Of a DNA stretch of 64,000 bases, positions 62,910-64,000 are shown piece by piece. Each line of letters starts with the position of its first letter. Positions within the stretch are counted from its first letter, which is position 1. Source of the DNA: an uncultured Bacteroidota bacterium (lineage in GTDB: Bacteria > Bacteroidota > Bacteroidia > 2-12-FULL-35-15); NCBI GenBank assembly GCA_903847205.1, contig CAINDA010000062.1, forward strand, positions 1 to 64,000, given 5' to 3'. Under the pieces are notes generated by a model that searched no databases, was not told where the DNA came from, and saw only the letters and a list, made by a program, of their open reading frames with translations. The position numbers and the translations under genes were made by a program.

Positions 62910-62917
62910 CAAATTTA
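62910..62917 (-). promoter_or_regulatory. -7-like element for moaD
   Basis: TAAATTTG on the minus strand (exact TAnnTTTG), 31 bp before the moaD ATG. A -33 TTTG is not found at the right distance. Confidence 0.35.
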
Positions 62918-62953
62918 GAAAATTATTCATGGTTTTGAATGAAGAATAAGCCT

Positions 62954-62961
62954 TAACTTTG
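62954..62961 (+). promoter_or_regulatory. -7-like element for moaA
   Basis: TAACTTTG (exact TAnnTTTG) lies 10 bp before the moaA ATG, with TTTG at 62934-62937, 16 bp upstream (shorter than ideal). If used, the moaA leader is nearly absent. Confidence 0.35.
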
Positions 62962-62971
62962 AATTTATAAA

Positions 62972-63961
62972 ATGCTTACAGATCAGCTATTCGATACTTT
63001 TGGACGCCGTCACGATTATTTGCGCATCTCACTTACAGATGCGTGCAATCTGCGCTGCGTTTACTGCATGCCCAATGAAAAAATGCTGGTTACGCCTTCC
63101 GCAGCGCTTATGCAGGCCGATGAAATAGAAAACATAGCGAGTGTTTTTGCTGCTCTTGGAGTAAAAAAAATTCGGTTAACAGGCGGTGAGCCTCTATTGA
63201 GAAGGGATACTGAGGAAATTATGCTACGGCTTTCAAAACTTCCAGTGGAACTTACTATTAGCACCAATGCTGTTCTGGCTGATAAATACATCGAAACATT
63301 TAAAAAAGCCAATATACGCTCAGTAAATGTAAGCCTGGACACATTGAATCCTGAAGAATTTTCAGCCATTACCAAACGCGGTGATTTTGAAAAAATCTTG
63401 GATAATATTTACCTTTTGCTATCGCAGGATTTTAAAGTGAAAGTAAACATGGTGGTGATGAAAGGCATTAATGAACATGCGATTTTTGATTTTATTAACT
63501 GGACTAAAGATTTTCCGCTCGACGTACGTTTTATTGAATTTATGCCTTTTGCAGGAAATGCATGGCTACCTGAAAAAGTTTTTTCATACGCTGAAATGCT
63601 TAATTTGATTGGTTCGAATTATGAATTTTTAAAACTAGAAGATTCATTGAACGACACATCAAAAAAATATAAGATAAAAGGTTACGCAGGCACTTTTGGG
63701 TTTATAACAACCATCACAGAACCTTTTTGCGGCACATGCAACCGCCTGCGGCTGACCGCTGACGGCAAAATGAAAAACTGTTTACTCTCCTCAGCTGAAA
63801 CTGATTTGCTATCAGCATTGAGAAGCGGAAAAGATATTAAGCCTTTAATCTTATCCTGCTTAAAAAGTAAAAAACTTGAACGCGGAGGGCGCTTCGATTT
63901 CGACAGCAATATAAGTTCAAGCGCTGCAGAGAACAGAAGTATGATTAAAATCGGCGGCTGA
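62972..63961 (+). CDS. moaA: GTP 3',8-cyclase
   Basis: A 329-residue radical SAM enzyme for the first step of molybdopterin synthesis (GTP to 3',8-cyclo-H2GTP). The N-terminal cluster DACNLRCVYCMP gives C25, C29, C32. KIRLTGGEPLLRRD, LTISTNAVLADKYIETF and RFIEFMPFAGNAWLPEK are family blocks. The C-terminal cluster FCGTCNRLRLTADGKMKNCL (C-x2-C-x13-C) binds GTP. The protein ends in the functionally required GG (MIKIGG). Complete and normal in length. Divergent from moaD. Confidence 0.96.
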   Translation: MLTDQLFDTFGRRHDYLRISLTDACNLRCVYCMPNEKMLVTPSAALMQADEIENIASVFAALGVKKIRLTGGEPLLRRDTEEIMLRLSKLPVELTISTNAVLADKYIETFKKANIRSVNVSLDTLNPEEFSAITKRGDFEKILDNIYLLLSQDFKVKVNMVVMKGINEHAIFDFINWTKDFPLDVRFIEFMPFAGNAWLPEKVFSYAEMLNLIGSNYEFLKLEDSLNDTSKKYKIKGYAGTFGFITTITEPFCGTCNRLRLTADGKMKNCLLSSAETDLLSALRSGKDIKPLILSCLKSKKLERGGRFDFDSNISSSAAENRSMIKIGG

Positions 63962-64000
63962 AAATAAACTGTTGAAAAAAAGCCGTTAGATTACTTACAA

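Overview
The window reads as chromosome of a low-GC Bacteroidota (Cytophaga-Flavobacteria-Sphingobacteria type). The evidence is several secreted proteins ending in type IX secretion (T9SS) sorting domains, both the type A beta-sandwich tail and the type B gliding-motility (CHU_C-like) tail. Promoter-like sites fit the TTTG/TAnnTTTG consensus of this phylum, ribosome binding sites are weak, and several families are typical of the phylum (SiaC/DUF1987, DUF3108, secreted endonuclease I). I cannot go below phylum safely. No rRNA, tRNA or CRISPR was seen.

Layout. 1-1.4 kb: an IS5-type transposase running off the left edge. 1.5-8.4 kb: a MarR regulator and two large PKD-repeat adhesin-like T9SS type B proteins. 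8.7-14.9 kb: housekeeping and envelope genes (DUF3108, polyprenyl diphosphate synthase, RfbA, MMPL/RND transporter). 10.7-18.6 kb: accessory, repeat-rich DNA with five copies of an inverted-repeat-bearing intergenic element, an 87-bp tandem repeat, a 21-bp palindromic minisatellite, a decayed vsr gene and a DUF3883 nuclease-like gene. 18.6-24.5 kb: a small basic protein, a triple-BON protein and a four-gene operon of exported proteins ending in a modular LRR protein. 25.4-27.7 kb: a T9SS-secreted endonuclease I.

28.1-34.9 kb is a surface-polysaccharide locus (Wzz, O-antigen ligase/polymerase, GT87, GT9, flippase, and a GT-C membrane glycosyltransferase to 36.4 kb). It runs straight into a same-strand set at 36.5-43.2 kb: two B12-binding radical SAM proteins, one SPASM radical SAM protein, a nucleotidyltransferase with a predicted winged helix, and two methyltransferases. 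The last three genes are joined by 4-bp ATGA overlaps. This looks like an undescribed modification pathway for a glycan, lipid or small metabolite. A solitary C5-cytosine DNA methyltransferase follows.

45.9-57.2 kb is the most striking block. Four consecutive secreted enzymes (SpoIID-like, GH75 chitosanase, NlpC/P60 peptidase, Amidase_2), plus one propeller-like protein, appear built on one chassis: catalytic head, two Fn3 domains, a near-identical ~170-residue module, then a T9SS type A tail. Together they could attack both strand types of peptidoglycan plus chitosan, so a bacteriolytic, predatory or scavenging arsenal is a reasonable hypothesis.

57.5-64 kb: a helical-repeat protein, SiaC, an S9 peptidase, MgtC, MoaD and MoaA (molybdopterin synthesis).
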